Part shown: positions 28,379 through 36,050 of the stretch, piece after piece
Layout: the number at the start of each line of letters is the position of its first letter
Position numbering within the stretch: position 1 is the stretch's first letter
Assembly: GCA_003349885.1 (NCBI GenBank)
Contig: QFXC01000014.1
Location: forward strand, 1-64,000
Reading direction: 5' to 3'
DNA from: an endosymbiont of Galathealinum brachiosum
GTDB lineage: Bacteria > Pseudomonadota > Gammaproteobacteria > SZUA-229
Length of the DNA stretch: 64,000 nucleotides
Notes under the pieces: model-generated
Seen by the model: only the letters and a program-made list of their open reading frames with translations
Databases searched by the model: none
Told to the model about the DNA's origin: nothing
Made by a program: the position numbers and the translations under genes

Positions 28379-28644
28379 AATTCCACCTTATCTCAATATG
28401 ATTTTTTCATTTATTGATATTTACAGTTAATAGATTTTAATCAAAAGGTCTACCAAAGTAAGTTAAAGACCAGATAGCAACCAGACATGTTGCCATATAG
28501 AATTTGACACCGATTATCCTACTTCCTGTGTTTATCATTTGTTATTCATTATTTACTGTTTGGGATTTTATAATAGTTAATCGATTAAGGATAATAAGCG
28601 CATTCTTATAGGGTTATAAGATTCACATTTGATAATGAATAAAT
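28379..28644. other. AT-rich intergenic region upstream of the trefoil protein gene
   Basis: Together with the following element this fills 348 bp between the trefoil gene (minus) and rsgA (plus). It should hold the trefoil gene promoter. I see no gene or named site. Confidence 0.45.
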
Positions 28645-28696
28645 GGGGTCAGAGCACAATTGTTTCTAATATTAGAGTATATTGATCTCTGACCCC
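28645..28696 (+). repeat. GGGGTCAGAG palindromic element, copy 4 (best copy)
   Basis: GGGGTCAGAG (28645-28654) and CTCTGACCCC (28687-28696) are perfect 10-bp arms around CACAATTGTTTCTAATATTA and GAGTATATTGAT. Flanking AAT and ATT extend the palindrome. It lies 30 bp before rsgA. Confidence 0.95.
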
Positions 28697-28726
28697 ATTA
28701 ATTAATACAGAAACATAAACTAAGTT

Positions 28727-29791
28727 ATGAGTGATCTGAAAAGCATAGGTTATAACGACTGGTTTAAAAGCCAATCGGATAATGAACAAATTGCAGCACA
28801 TGATGTTGCTCGAATAGTTTCTGTGCATAAAGATAGCTACGTCATCACAAAAGGAGAAACGGAGATATTTGCTGAGTTGTCGGGAAACCTTCTTTACTCT
28901 ACCGAGTCTGCTACTGACCTTCCTACTACTGGTGACTGGGTGTATGCTGATTTTTTCGATGATGATACCCATGCAATAATATATGGTGTATTCCCAAGAA
29001 AGACTATTCTGAAAAGAAAGGCGGCTGGTAAGCTAGTTGATTTTCAGTTGATTGCCGCAAATATTGACATTGCTTTTATTATTCAGTCTTTGAACGATAA
29101 TTTTAATTTGCGAAGACTAGAGCGCTATTTAGTTATGGTCAATGAAAGTAACATTGAACCTGTTATTTTGCTGAGCAAGTGCGACCTTATGCCCAAAGAT
29201 GAGGTTGATGAAATTAAGGAAAAAGTTATGATCATTGCACCACAAACTACCGTAATAGCGTTTAGCAATTTGAATCGAGATAATATTGACTCAGTTACTA
29301 GCTCTTTAAAAAGTGGTTTCACCTATTGTTTATTAGGCTCATCCGGTGTTGGCAAAACCACCTTTCTTAACAGCATAATAGGTAAGGATCAATTTGATAC
29401 TCAATCAGTTAGCAAAATTCAAAGTAAAGGACGACACACTACAACAAGTCGTCAATTGATTAAGTTAGAAAGTGGCGCAATGATAATAGACACACCAGGC
29501 ATGAGAGAGCTTGGTAGCATGTCCGTAGATGACGGCCTGGACGAGACTTTCTCAGAAATACTGAAGCTTGCCCAAAACTGCAAGTTTAGTAATTGCTCTC
29601 ATAGCAACGAAAAAGGCTGCTCAATTTTAGCTGCTATAAAGGATGGCATCTTGTCAGAACAGCGCTATCAAAATTACCTGAAGATGAAGAAAGAATCTGA
29701 CTTCAATCAAATGTCTTATTTAGAAAAGAAAAAAAAGGATAAAAGTTTTGGAAAGCTGGTTAAGTCAGCTATTAAGAATAAGCAGAGATAA
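28727..29791 (+). CDS. rsgA: Ribosome small subunit-dependent GTPase A
   Basis: This 354-residue circularly permuted GTPase checks late 30S maturation. An OB-like N-terminal domain is followed by the permuted order G4 (LLSKCDLM), G1 (GSSGVGKTTFLNS) and G3 (DTPGMRELG). A zinc-binding C-terminal domain with CKFSNCSHSNEKGC follows, and the tail is lysine-rich. It is complete. Its setting is unusual: flanked on both sides by the same palindromic element and among orphan genes, so it may be an additional copy to a core rsgA elsewhere, which cannot be seen here. Confidence 0.93.
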   Translation: MSDLKSIGYNDWFKSQSDNEQIAAHDVARIVSVHKDSYVITKGETEIFAELSGNLLYSTESATDLPTTGDWVYADFFDDDTHAIIYGVFPRKTILKRKAAGKLVDFQLIAANIDIAFIIQSLNDNFNLRRLERYLVMVNESNIEPVILLSKCDLMPKDEVDEIKEKVMIIAPQTTVIAFSNLNRDNIDSVTSSLKSGFTYCLLGSSGVGKTTFLNSIIGKDQFDTQSVSKIQSKGRHTTTSRQLIKLESGAMIIDTPGMRELGSMSVDDGLDETFSEILKLAQNCKFSNCSHSNEKGCSILAAIKDGILSEQRYQNYLKMKKESDFNQMSYLEKKKKDKSFGKLVKSAIKNKQR

Positions 29792-29803
29792 TTGAAATAA
29801 ACA

Positions 29804-29853
29804 GGCTCAGAGAACAATTACTTCTAATATTAGAGTATATAAACCTCTGCCCC
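29804..29853 (+). repeat. GGGGTCAGAG palindromic element, copy 5
   Basis: GGCTCAGAGAACAATT and CCTCTGCCCC flank CTTCTAATATTAGAGTATAT. It starts 12 bp after the rsgA stop and has the same orientation as copy 4. Confidence 0.87.
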
Positions 29854-29981
29854 AGATTAATTGCCAATCATGTGAAACTCACAAGTCACTTTACAATGCT
29901 TTTAAAATCTACTGCAGTTCTTGAGCGTTAAGTCTATATTGTCTACAATAACGCACTTTTTATTTATTTCAGGTCACCAAT

Positions 29982-30230
29982 ATGAACGACACTAAATCGC
30001 TACCAGATTTACCGGATCGCCTTTCAGGTAATCCCAGTAGCCCACATCATGTGGCAGAAATTTTCGAGCACAACGTTGGTATTCTGTTGAACGGAAAAGA
30101 GCGTACCGATGTTGAGGAATATTGCATCAGTGAAGGTTGGGTAAAAGTCGCTTCTCCTAAAGCGCTGGACCGACGGGGACAACCGCTTTTGATAAAACTA
30201 AAAGGAACGGTTGAAGCCTTTTATAATTAA
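29982..30230 (+). CDS. DUF3297-family protein
   Basis: The 82-residue cytosolic protein matches the DUF3297 pattern: LPDLPDRLSGNPSSPHHVAE, GILLNGKERTDVEEYC and GWVKV, ending with LIKLKGTVEAFY. The function is unknown. It stands alone, with a GGGGTCAGAG element upstream (29804) and a GGGGTCGGTGACA element 33 bp downstream. Confidence 0.82.
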   Translation: MNDTKSLPDLPDRLSGNPSSPHHVAEIFEHNVGILLNGKERTDVEEYCISEGWVKVASPKALDRRGQPLLIKLKGTVEAFYN

Positions 30231-30263
30231 GTAGTTCGACCTTTGGTATTATTAAAAGTATTA

Positions 30264-30314
30264 AAAGGGGTCGGTGACAATTGAGAATCATTAGTAACTG
30301 TCACCGACCCCTTT
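30264..30314. repeat. GGGGTCGGTGACA palindromic element, copy 2
   Basis: AAAGGGGTCGGTGACA (30264-30279) and TGTCACCGACCCCTTT (30299-30314) are perfect 16-bp arms. The interior TTGAGAATCATTAGTAAC matches the copy at 24383 almost base for base. It lies between convergent genes and may terminate both. Confidence 0.94.
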
Positions 30315-30327
30315 GAGAACAAATGCC

Positions 30328-30834
30328 TCACAACCTTTTATATTGAGCTCGGTCAGGAATGACATTTCGGATACCGCCGCCTGGATTTTCTACATCGCCT
30401 TTGAAACGAGGTAACACGATTATATGCAAGTGATCGATACTGCGCCCTGCTTCTCTTCCATCATTATTTCCGAGTGTATAGGCATTAGGCTGATCTCCCA
30501 GAAACGGTAATTTCAAAACTGTTTCAATGTGATCTGTGGGACGATCTTTAAGACTATCTCTTTCAAGCATCTCTTCGTAGAGTGTTTTCATATCCGTCGA
30601 TTCTACAACCTGCTTGACGCCATAAATCGCATCAAAATAGTCATCGTGTTCGGTTTGATTTAAGCTAAAAATCGAAGCAACAGGTCTTTTGGGCATAATC
30701 AGCGCATGACCAGGATTCACCGGGTTAGTATCAAATATACTAACGAATGATCGATTCTCGAATATAAATGGATCGGCTTCGCCATTGACTACTTTACAAA
30801 AATAACATTTTTTCTCTGAGTGAGATGGACTCAT
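30328..30834 (-). CDS. HIT-family (histidine triad) protein
   Basis: The 168-residue nucleotide hydrolase/transferase-like protein has an N-terminal zinc pair (CYFC, C10/C13), the PVNPGHALIMPKR segment, and an active-site strand SIDHLHIIVLPR. H135 and the catalytic-position H137 are present, but the third triad histidine is isoleucine (I139). A longer insertion than usual (about 85-125) lies before the triad. Enzyme activity is plausible but the altered triad makes the substrate uncertain. It is divergent from the VTT membrane protein gene. Confidence 0.82.
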   Translation of the reverse strand: MSPSHSEKKCYFCKVVNGEADPFIFENRSFVSIFDTNPVNPGHALIMPKRPVASIFSLNQTEHDDYFDAIYGVKQVVESTDMKTLYEEMLERDSLKDRPTDHIETVLKLPFLGDQPNAYTLGNNDGREAGRSIDHLHIIVLPRFKGDVENPGGGIRNVIPDRAQYKRL

Positions 30835-30998
30835 AATGGCTTCTTATTATTACTAAAAATATAGCCGGGTATTGTACCGTAACCTCTAAGTAAATATCTA
30901 ATGGTCCAACTTATTTGTCAGGGGCTAACGATATCTGGTAATACATGTGATCAAGCATAAAACATGGTTATTAGAACAACAGGTATCAGCAAACTTAC

Positions 30999-31063
30999 GG
31001 GGGCAGGTCTTGCTTTTTCGTTATATAGAAGAACAACTTAGTCAAAACACAAGACCTGACCCC
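30999..31063. repeat. GGGGGCAGGTCTTG palindromic element
   Basis: GGGGGCAGGTCTTG (30999-31012) and CAAGACCTGACCCC (31050-31063) are 14-bp arms with one mismatch. The interior of about 37 bp is unlike the other families, so this is a third subfamily. It lies 53 bp before the VTT protein gene. Confidence 0.88.
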
Positions 31064-31115
31064 ATTTTTCTATTAAAGTTAATTGCGCACTGCCTCACTT
31101 TAGAAAGAGAACATT

Positions 31116-31769
31116 ATGATCCAGTCTTATATTAAAGAGTTAACCATCGTGGTATTACTGGTCACCACTGGCATATTGTTAGAGATCGCCGGTTTTCTCG
31201 ATGCCGAAAAGATGCTCAATATAGCCAGAGATTATGCTGATAACTGGTGGTTGATTCTGGTGTTAATCCTGCTGCAAATCATTATGTTTACCTTTGCACT
31301 GGCAGGATCATTCTTTCTATGGATTGCAGCACCACTTTATCCACCTGCAATGGCCACCTTTATTCTTGCTGCTGGCGCCACACTCGGTGGTGTAACGGCA
31401 TATCTATTTTCAAAGCGCCTCACCGATGACTGGATCGAGAGAATTGAAAATTCGCATGCTTATAAACTTCTCCATAAACAGGATAACTTTTTTGTTTTAT
31501 TTGCCCTACGTGTATTTCCAGCCTTTCCGCATTCCCTGATTAATTACAGCTCAGGCATCTTAAACATTAAACTAAGTCACTTCATACCCGCGGCGATATT
31601 AGGTATTTCCATAAAATCTTACATATATTCAAACGTTATTTATAATGCTACTACATCTGCTTCGGTAGAGGACTTGTTTGATATTTCTACTTACGGACCA
31701 TTGATATTATTATCTGCAATTACCCTGATAGGTGTTTTAATCAAATACAGAATTAACAAAGGTGCCTGA
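31116..31769 (+). CDS. VTT/TVP38-TMEM64-family membrane protein
   Basis: This 217-residue integral membrane protein has about five or six hydrophobic segments and the VTT (SNARE-associated, DedA-like) core: AGSFFLWIAAPLYPP, GATLGGVTAYLFSKR, and the RVFPAFPHSLINYSSGIL motif with the conserved FP pair and arginine. Relatives move or scramble lipids or affect proton-driven processes. It stands alone between palindromic elements. The family is clear; its substrate is not. Confidence 0.85.
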   Translation: MIQSYIKELTIVVLLVTTGILLEIAGFLDAEKMLNIARDYADNWWLILVLILLQIIMFTFALAGSFFLWIAAPLYPPAMATFILAAGATLGGVTAYLFSKRLTDDWIERIENSHAYKLLHKQDNFFVLFALRVFPAFPHSLINYSSGILNIKLSHFIPAAILGISIKSYIYSNVIYNATTSASVEDLFDISTYGPLILLSAITLIGVLIKYRINKGA

Positions 31770-31798
31770 GTGATTTTAATCAGTGTATATTAATAAAT

Positions 31799-31820
31799 AC
31801 CGGGATCTGACCCGTTTTTT
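31799..31820 (+). repeat. Remnant palindromic element acting as a possible terminator
   Basis: CCGGGATCTGACCCG followed by TTTTTTT looks like a collapsed GGGTCAGAT element; the short CGGG/CCCG stem with a T-run may still terminate the VTT gene transcript. Confidence 0.55.
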
Positions 31821-31858
31821 TAGAAGAAAATTAAACATGATATTATTGAGGAATTGAA

Positions 31859-32011
31859 GTGGAGTTTTGGGTAGGGTTATTTGTTGTAATCGTTATCTTG
31901 GGTGCTTTAGCTGGCGGGCAATCATTTGGAGCAACCATCTCAAAAGGTGTTGGCTGCTTATTTACAATTATCATAGGCATAGTAATACTAGTTATAATTT
32001 CTGCAAACTAA
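31859..32011 (+). CDS. Small membrane protein, 50 residues
   Basis: Starting at GTG 31859 with GAGG 7 bp upstream, the frame encodes VEFWVGLFVVIVILGALAGG, then QSFGATISKGVGC and a second hydrophobic run ending VIISAN. Two membrane segments with a glycine-rich turn fit a family of very short proteobacterial membrane proteins of this pattern. It is too short for routine gene calls but has a good RBS and coherent residue pattern. It is flanked by palindromic elements on both sides. Confidence 0.72.
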   Translation: MEFWVGLFVVIVILGALAGGQSFGATISKGVGCLFTIIIGIVILVIISAN

Positions 32012-32047
32012 AGACGTTGAACAACTTTAGCTTGCATATCTAACAAA

Positions 32048-32101
32048 CCGGGTCAGAGAACAATTATTTCTAATATTAGAGTTTATTGTTCTCTGACCCG
32101 G
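32048..32101 (+). repeat. GGGGTCAGAG palindromic element, copy 6
   Basis: CCGGGTCAGAGAACAAT (32048-32064) and ATTGTTCTCTGACCCGG (32085-32101) are perfect 17-bp arms. The interior TATTTCTAATATTAGAGTTT matches the family. It lies 36 bp after the small membrane protein gene. Confidence 0.95.
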
Positions 32102-32149
32102 ATTAAATTAGACAGATTATTAAAATAATATATAAATTGGATACTTAAA

Positions 32150-32518
32150 ATGGAATATCAGATTACTGCCCATAAAGGCTTCTTCGAATTGAAAATTTCC
32201 GGCGCCATTGATGCTCAAAAATACCCATCAATGTTTGATACTCTTTTTGCTCATAAAGACTGGGTTCCAGGTATGCGTCTGCTGGTAGATGAAAGTGAGC
32301 TTAGAGCAGATCATTTAACTATAGCGGACCTTGAAACCATTGCTGTGTTTTGCACAGATCGAAGTTCTGATTTTGGCTCTGCTAAACTGTCAATGTATGT
32401 ATCCCGCGATCTTGAATATGGGCTGAATAGAATGTGGCATGTATTTATTAAGGATGGTTGGGATGCCGAAGGCAATGTATTTCGTTCTCGTGAAGAAGCT
32501 CTAGACTGGCTTGAATGA
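32150..32518 (+). CDS. SpoIIAA-like/STAS-type protein
   Basis: The 122-residue cytosolic protein resembles the SpoIIAA-like family: ITAHKGFFELKISGAIDAQ at the start, GMRLLVDESEL, then LSMYVSRDLEYGLNRMWHVF and a C-terminal SREEALDWL. These are STAS-like single domains, often used in anti-anti-sigma or lipid-binding contexts, but no phosphorylation partner or sigma factor is nearby. The function in this organism is unknown. Confidence 0.78.
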   Translation: MEYQITAHKGFFELKISGAIDAQKYPSMFDTLFAHKDWVPGMRLLVDESELRADHLTIADLETIAVFCTDRSSDFGSAKLSMYVSRDLEYGLNRMWHVFIKDGWDAEGNVFRSREEALDWLE

Positions 32519-32839
32519 GTACTTAATAAAAGTAATAAAGATTTTAGTAATTAAAGTATCGTGATATAAATAAACGGGAGGCAGATTGTACTTCCCTTAA
32601 CTTTACTGACACCATAATTATGCGGCAACACCCATTTCTTCGTATACCTAAAGGGGTGCATCTGGTGTATGAAGATTCGTTGCCGGTTAACCTGCCTGGT
32701 TAAAATTTGAGCAATATTAAAAATAAAGGAAGAGCCTTATGTTTTCATCGTATAAAACATAAGGCCTACCCTATTTCTATCACCTGTGTTTTAATCTAAC
32801 GCTAAAAATAATATCTATTACAATATTTAAACATCAGAT
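32519..32839. other. Intergenic region with no recognised gene
   Basis: The stretch holds a 27-codon frame (MRQHPFLRIPKGVHLVYED...) at about 32620-32703 without known homology, and otherwise AT-rich sequence leading into the attC-like element at 32840. I see nothing supportable here. Confidence 0.4.
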
Positions 32840-32934
32840 ATCAATGCGTTAATGACTAACCATGCATTTATATGTATCAATAGTGTCGTGATATAACATG
32901 TGGTTACCAACGTCTAATATCTATTATGTTTGCA
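32840..32934 (+). repeat. Nested palindromic element, copy B (attC-like)
   Basis: It shares ATCAATG..TTAATGACTAA, CATGCATTTATATG, TATCAATAGTG and CGTGATATAACATG with copy A. It ends GTTTGCA (32928-32934), near the attC core, and 15 bp before the ATG of the next gene. Its 5' arm GACTAAC fits RYYYAAC at six of seven positions. Confidence 0.72.
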
Positions 32935-32949
32935 AGGAGATTCAAGTAT

Positions 32950-33726
32950 ATGTACGAAGTTATAGAAACAACTTCCTATAAATTCGATGAAAAATTTAAA
33001 GGCATAAAACGCAATAAACCCGTCGAGATCATTATTGAGACGATGGGCTGGTTTTATGCTCGTATCCCGGTATTTGAACGCCCTATCTATGTAGAAGGTG
33101 TTATTGAAGTGACCGAGGCTGATGTACGCCCAAAAACACCTGACCCTATCAGCCAGTTTTCAGTTTCAACATCGGTTAAAAGCCGAAATTTCATGAAGGG
33201 TAATGTAAGAAATTCAGGGCGCCCAGATATGTATAAGGATTACATTATGACATTGGACCTTGGGGGGCCCGATGTTCCATTCAATATTATCCCCCTATGG
33301 GCAAATTTTCAAAACAATGCAGACTGGAGAAAATTTGAAACTAATGCAAAAAACCTTGCAATGAATAGCAAGGAAGAACTGATTTTCCAGGCATCAGCTA
33401 TCTATCTCGACTCTGAAGTCGAATTCAACAGGGCATCTATACCTGTTGGCATATACGTTGACATCATAGAAGGTGATAATGTAGTTGATTCATTTAGATT
33501 AGAACAAAGACCATCGGCTAAACTATCTTCAGGTGAAGGCAATGATAAGACTACACACGAGAAACTACTGGAAAGTAAGTCAATAAATAAACCCCAAAAG
33601 CCATCAGCGATTCTTCAAGGCGGGATATTTAAGCAAAAATTAACCAAAAAGGTTCAGGATCGAAGAGTAAAGCAGGGCTTACTTAAATTGAGAACTTTTA
33701 ATCTTAAGAAACCTCCTGTCGTATAA
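32950..33726 (+). CDS. Hypothetical protein with endonuclease-like segment
   Basis: The 258-residue protein starts at ATG 32950, with AAGGAGA 9 bp upstream; the longer frame from 32926 starts inside the repeat. Residues about 97-130 read YIMTLDLGGPDVPFNIIPLW then NADWRKFE, which resembles the GH......GG....N..P......W..E region of DNA/RNA non-specific endonuclease-like toxins. The catalytic histidine would be replaced by isoleucine or methionine, so it may be inactive. The C-terminus is lysine-rich. The gene sits between two attC-like elements. Confidence 0.6.
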   Translation: MYEVIETTSYKFDEKFKGIKRNKPVEIIIETMGWFYARIPVFERPIYVEGVIEVTEADVRPKTPDPISQFSVSTSVKSRNFMKGNVRNSGRPDMYKDYIMTLDLGGPDVPFNIIPLWANFQNNADWRKFETNAKNLAMNSKEELIFQASAIYLDSEVEFNRASIPVGIYVDIIEGDNVVDSFRLEQRPSAKLSSGEGNDKTTHEKLLESKSINKPQKPSAILQGGIFKQKLTKKVQDRRVKQGLLKLRTFNLKKPPVV

Positions 33727-33750
33727 GATTTAAAATAAACTCCAGTAATC

Positions 33751-33831
33751 ATACTGAGACAGAAACATGTATTTATATAGCTATAGTGACGTGATATAAC
33801 ATATCATTATCGACGTAAATATATGTTAGCA
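33751..33831 (+). repeat. Nested palindromic element, copy C (attC-like)
   Basis: It shares ACATGTATTTATATA, ATAGTGACGTGATATAACAT and a 3' end ATATATGTTAGCA with copies A and B. The 5' arm AACATGTATTTA pairs with the 3' arm. It lies 24 bp after the preceding stop and 16 bp before the next ATG. Confidence 0.75.
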
Positions 33832-33847
33832 CCATAAGGAAATTAAA

Positions 33848-34438
33848 ATGAATTCTGATACAGTTGAATTCTATCTCTATTCTACAATTTCACTTTCATG
33901 TCTATATTTAATTGCAATTACATATTATAAATATTTTGTTGCAAAATATTGGCATAAAACATTTGCTGAAATACAAAATATTAATGTATTAAATGAAGCA
34001 AAAGGACATTACCTGTTTGGTGAAAAAGACAAAGAAGTAAATTCATTAAATATTCAATACACTTATTCAATATCTGGAAAAACATACAAAGGAAGTAAAG
34101 CATCTCTAATTGATGATCTACCATTCTTTAGTAATTTTGAAGCTGAAAATTATGCTGAATTCAATGAATTATCAGTTAACGAGGGAAAATTACCCATATA
34201 CGTAAACCCAAAAAATAATAAAAGCTCTTTAATTATTAGAGAATTAAATACTTCAAAAATAACTAATTTACTCATAATCTCTATTGTCTTTTTTCTGCTC
34301 TCATTAAACAAGCTAAATGCATTAGATAGTTTTACATTATATTCTTATCTAATGCTCTGTGTTTCATTAGGCCCTATCGTAACTATCGAGCGTTTAGCCT
34401 TCCAGAAAAATATGTCACATGAAACAAATGACAAATAA
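33848..34438 (+). CDS. DUF3592-family membrane protein
   Basis: The 196-residue protein has an N-terminal membrane segment (about 9-32), an extracytoplasmic beta-rich domain with YTYSISGKTYKGSKASL, VYVNP-like PIYVNPKNNKSSL, and one or two C-terminal segments (about 137-185). This is the DUF3592 layout. The function is unknown. AAGGAAATTAAAATG gives a good start. It follows an attC-like repeat directly. Confidence 0.75.
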   Translation: MNSDTVEFYLYSTISLSCLYLIAITYYKYFVAKYWHKTFAEIQNINVLNEAKGHYLFGEKDKEVNSLNIQYTYSISGKTYKGSKASLIDDLPFFSNFEAENYAEFNELSVNEGKLPIYVNPKNNKSSLIIRELNTSKITNLLIISIVFFLLSLNKLNALDSFTLYSYLMLCVSLGPIVTIERLAFQKNMSHETNDK

Positions 34439-34451
34439 AGGAACTGACTGG

Positions 34452-34474
34452 AGGATACCCTGACCCGATTAATA
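34452..34474 (+). repeat. Remnant right arm of a GGGGTCAGAG element
   Basis: ACCCTGACCCGATTAATAC matches the right arm plus the conserved (G)ATTAAT flank of the family. The left arm is absent or unrecognisable. It starts 14 bp after the DUF3592 gene stop. Confidence 0.5.
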
Positions 34475-34563
34475 CTTATATGAGGAAAAGAAAAAGTAAA
34501 AAGTCATACTATAATTATTACTCTACCTCCCCTGTTCTCACGCATTATGCCGGAATTAAAAAC

Positions 34564-35295
34564 ATGAAACTATATAGTATTATATTTGTATTATTACTTT
34601 CTTCCTGTGCCATTTTTATACAGGAACATGAGTTGCCCGCGATTAACGCTATTGAAATTCATGATAATCCACGGGCTGGTGATTTTGCTATTTTAGAAGA
34701 TCGTGCTAACGGATTTAAGAGCACATGGCATGTTGATAAAGTAGACGGAGACCGGATACATGTCAGTTTTATCTGGGAATTCAAATCAGAACACTTTTCA
34801 AAGAAATCCCACTATTTAATGACGACAACAAGAAAAGGTAAAGTTCTCAGTGCTCGTTTCAAATATAGTGACAAAGATATTAAGAAACAACCCGTCGCTA
34901 CCATAAACGGCTCAAATAGCCGTATGAACTATGAAAGAAAACCTGTTCCAACGTCTATCGTAGCTACAACCCCTGCTGGTAAATTCGATATTGATAAAAT
35001 ATCGTCCTTTGAGCTTTTTAGCGACATTGGGGGAATAGCCAGATCTGAAAACAACTTCATAATGGAACTTTCAAATGATGTGCCATTTAACGTGGTAAAA
35101 ATGTACGTAACCAACACAATAAACAAAGGTGCTGTATTTACCACTTTAGAATCTTTTGAGAGCCTGTTAATACTAACTGCAGCACAAAACCCGGTAGATG
35201 CATACAGCAGAGCAATAGAAAGTGTTATGAACAAAAATGATGACAATACTTTAGAGATTGAATATTCCTTAACCTCATTTGGTCGAGGAAAATAA
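34564..35295 (+). CDS. Hypothetical lipoprotein
   Basis: The 243-residue protein has a perfect lipobox LSSC (C15). ATG 34564 is chosen because it gives a normal lipoprotein signal; a longer frame from 34480 would bury it. The mature part is beta-rich (WHVDKVDGDRIHVSFIWEF) and ends with a possible helical region. No domain was recognised. It stands alone, followed 16 bp later by a palindromic element. Confidence 0.68.
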   Translation: MKLYSIIFVLLLSSCAIFIQEHELPAINAIEIHDNPRAGDFAILEDRANGFKSTWHVDKVDGDRIHVSFIWEFKSEHFSKKSHYLMTTTRKGKVLSARFKYSDKDIKKQPVATINGSNSRMNYERKPVPTSIVATTPAGKFDIDKISSFELFSDIGGIARSENNFIMELSNDVPFNVVKMYVTNTINKGAVFTTLESFESLLILTAAQNPVDAYSRAIESVMNKNDDNTLEIEYSLTSFGRGK

Positions 35296-35311
35296 TTTAT
35301 AACAGGTAGCA

Positions 35312-35363
35312 GGAGTCAGAGTACAATTGTTCTCAATATTAGACTATGTGCGCTCTGGCTCTA
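35312..35363 (+). repeat. GGGGTCAGAG palindromic element, copy 7
   Basis: GGAGTCAGAGTACAATTG and GCGCTCTGGCTC with flank TAATTAG surround TCTCAATATTAGACTATG. It is a diverged copy 16 bp after the lipoprotein stop. Confidence 0.8.
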
Positions 35364-35441
35364 ATTAGGTTACAAATCGCTCATCTAAGAGAACTTAATA
35401 AAACGCGCCCCGTTAACTCATACATTAACCACTCAAAAACA

Positions 35442-35984
35442 ATGACTGACGATATTATTTATCAATACACCAAATCACGTAAACAACAATCAAAGTTGTA
35501 TATCAGAATGGGCGTCTTTTGCTGGGTGTATGTCGCTGGATTATATGCCTATGAATTTTATTCCGGGCAAACTGTACAGGAGGATTTTCGTCTGGCAATA
35601 CTCATAGCCTTTCCTGTTTCAAGCCTGCTACTCTTCCTGGTGGCATGGTGGCATGTATCGCATTCTGCAATATACGAAGCAATAATTACCAGAGAAAAAT
35701 TCACCGTTAATTATCCAGATCATTCACCATGGTCTTTTAATGTAAACGTGCAAGATATTAAAAGATTTGAAAATAGACAGGAGCTGTCTCACGCTGGTAA
35801 AGGCATAATGCAACACGGCATTCTATTAAAAGATGGGCGTTTCTTTCACATATCAATGAATTATGGGAACAGTATAAAGGACATGTACAAAGCAATTAAA
35901 TCAATAAACAAAGAAGTGACCTTTTCATCTAAAGTAAATAAAAAAGCACATGGGCCTGGTATAAATAGAGATTATGAAAGTTAA
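35442..35984 (+). CDS. Hypothetical membrane protein with PH-like tail
   Basis: The 180-residue protein starts at ATG 35442 (MTDDIIYQYTKSRKQQ); upstream in-frame codons lie in the palindromic element. Two adjacent membrane segments (about 22-42 and 51-72) precede a cytoplasmic domain with the alternating pattern of a small PH-like beta domain (REKFTVNYPDHSPWSFNVNV, GILLKDGRFFHISM). The family was not recognised. It is flanked by palindromic elements on both sides. Confidence 0.62.
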   Translation: MTDDIIYQYTKSRKQQSKLYIRMGVFCWVYVAGLYAYEFYSGQTVQEDFRLAILIAFPVSSLLLFLVAWWHVSHSAIYEAIITREKFTVNYPDHSPWSFNVNVQDIKRFENRQELSHAGKGIMQHGILLKDGRFFHISMNYGNSIKDMYKAIKSINKEVTFSSKVNKKAHGPGINRDYES

Positions 35985-35999
35985 TTTTCTATAATAAAC

Positions 36000-36050
36000 G
36001 GGGTCAGATCGCAATTTTCACTAATTTAGCAGATACCTGGATCTGACCCA
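36000..36050 (+). repeat. GGGGTCAGAT palindromic element, copy 8
   Basis: GGGGTCAGATCGCAATTTTC and ACCTGGATCTGACCCA form arms that match at GGTCAGAT/ATCTGACC. The interior ACTAATTTAGCAGAT follows the family. It begins 15 bp after the stop. Confidence 0.85.

Noticed and set aside
30947-31135. 62-codon frame before the VTT gene
   Set aside because: Most of it is translation of a palindromic element and it has no RBS.
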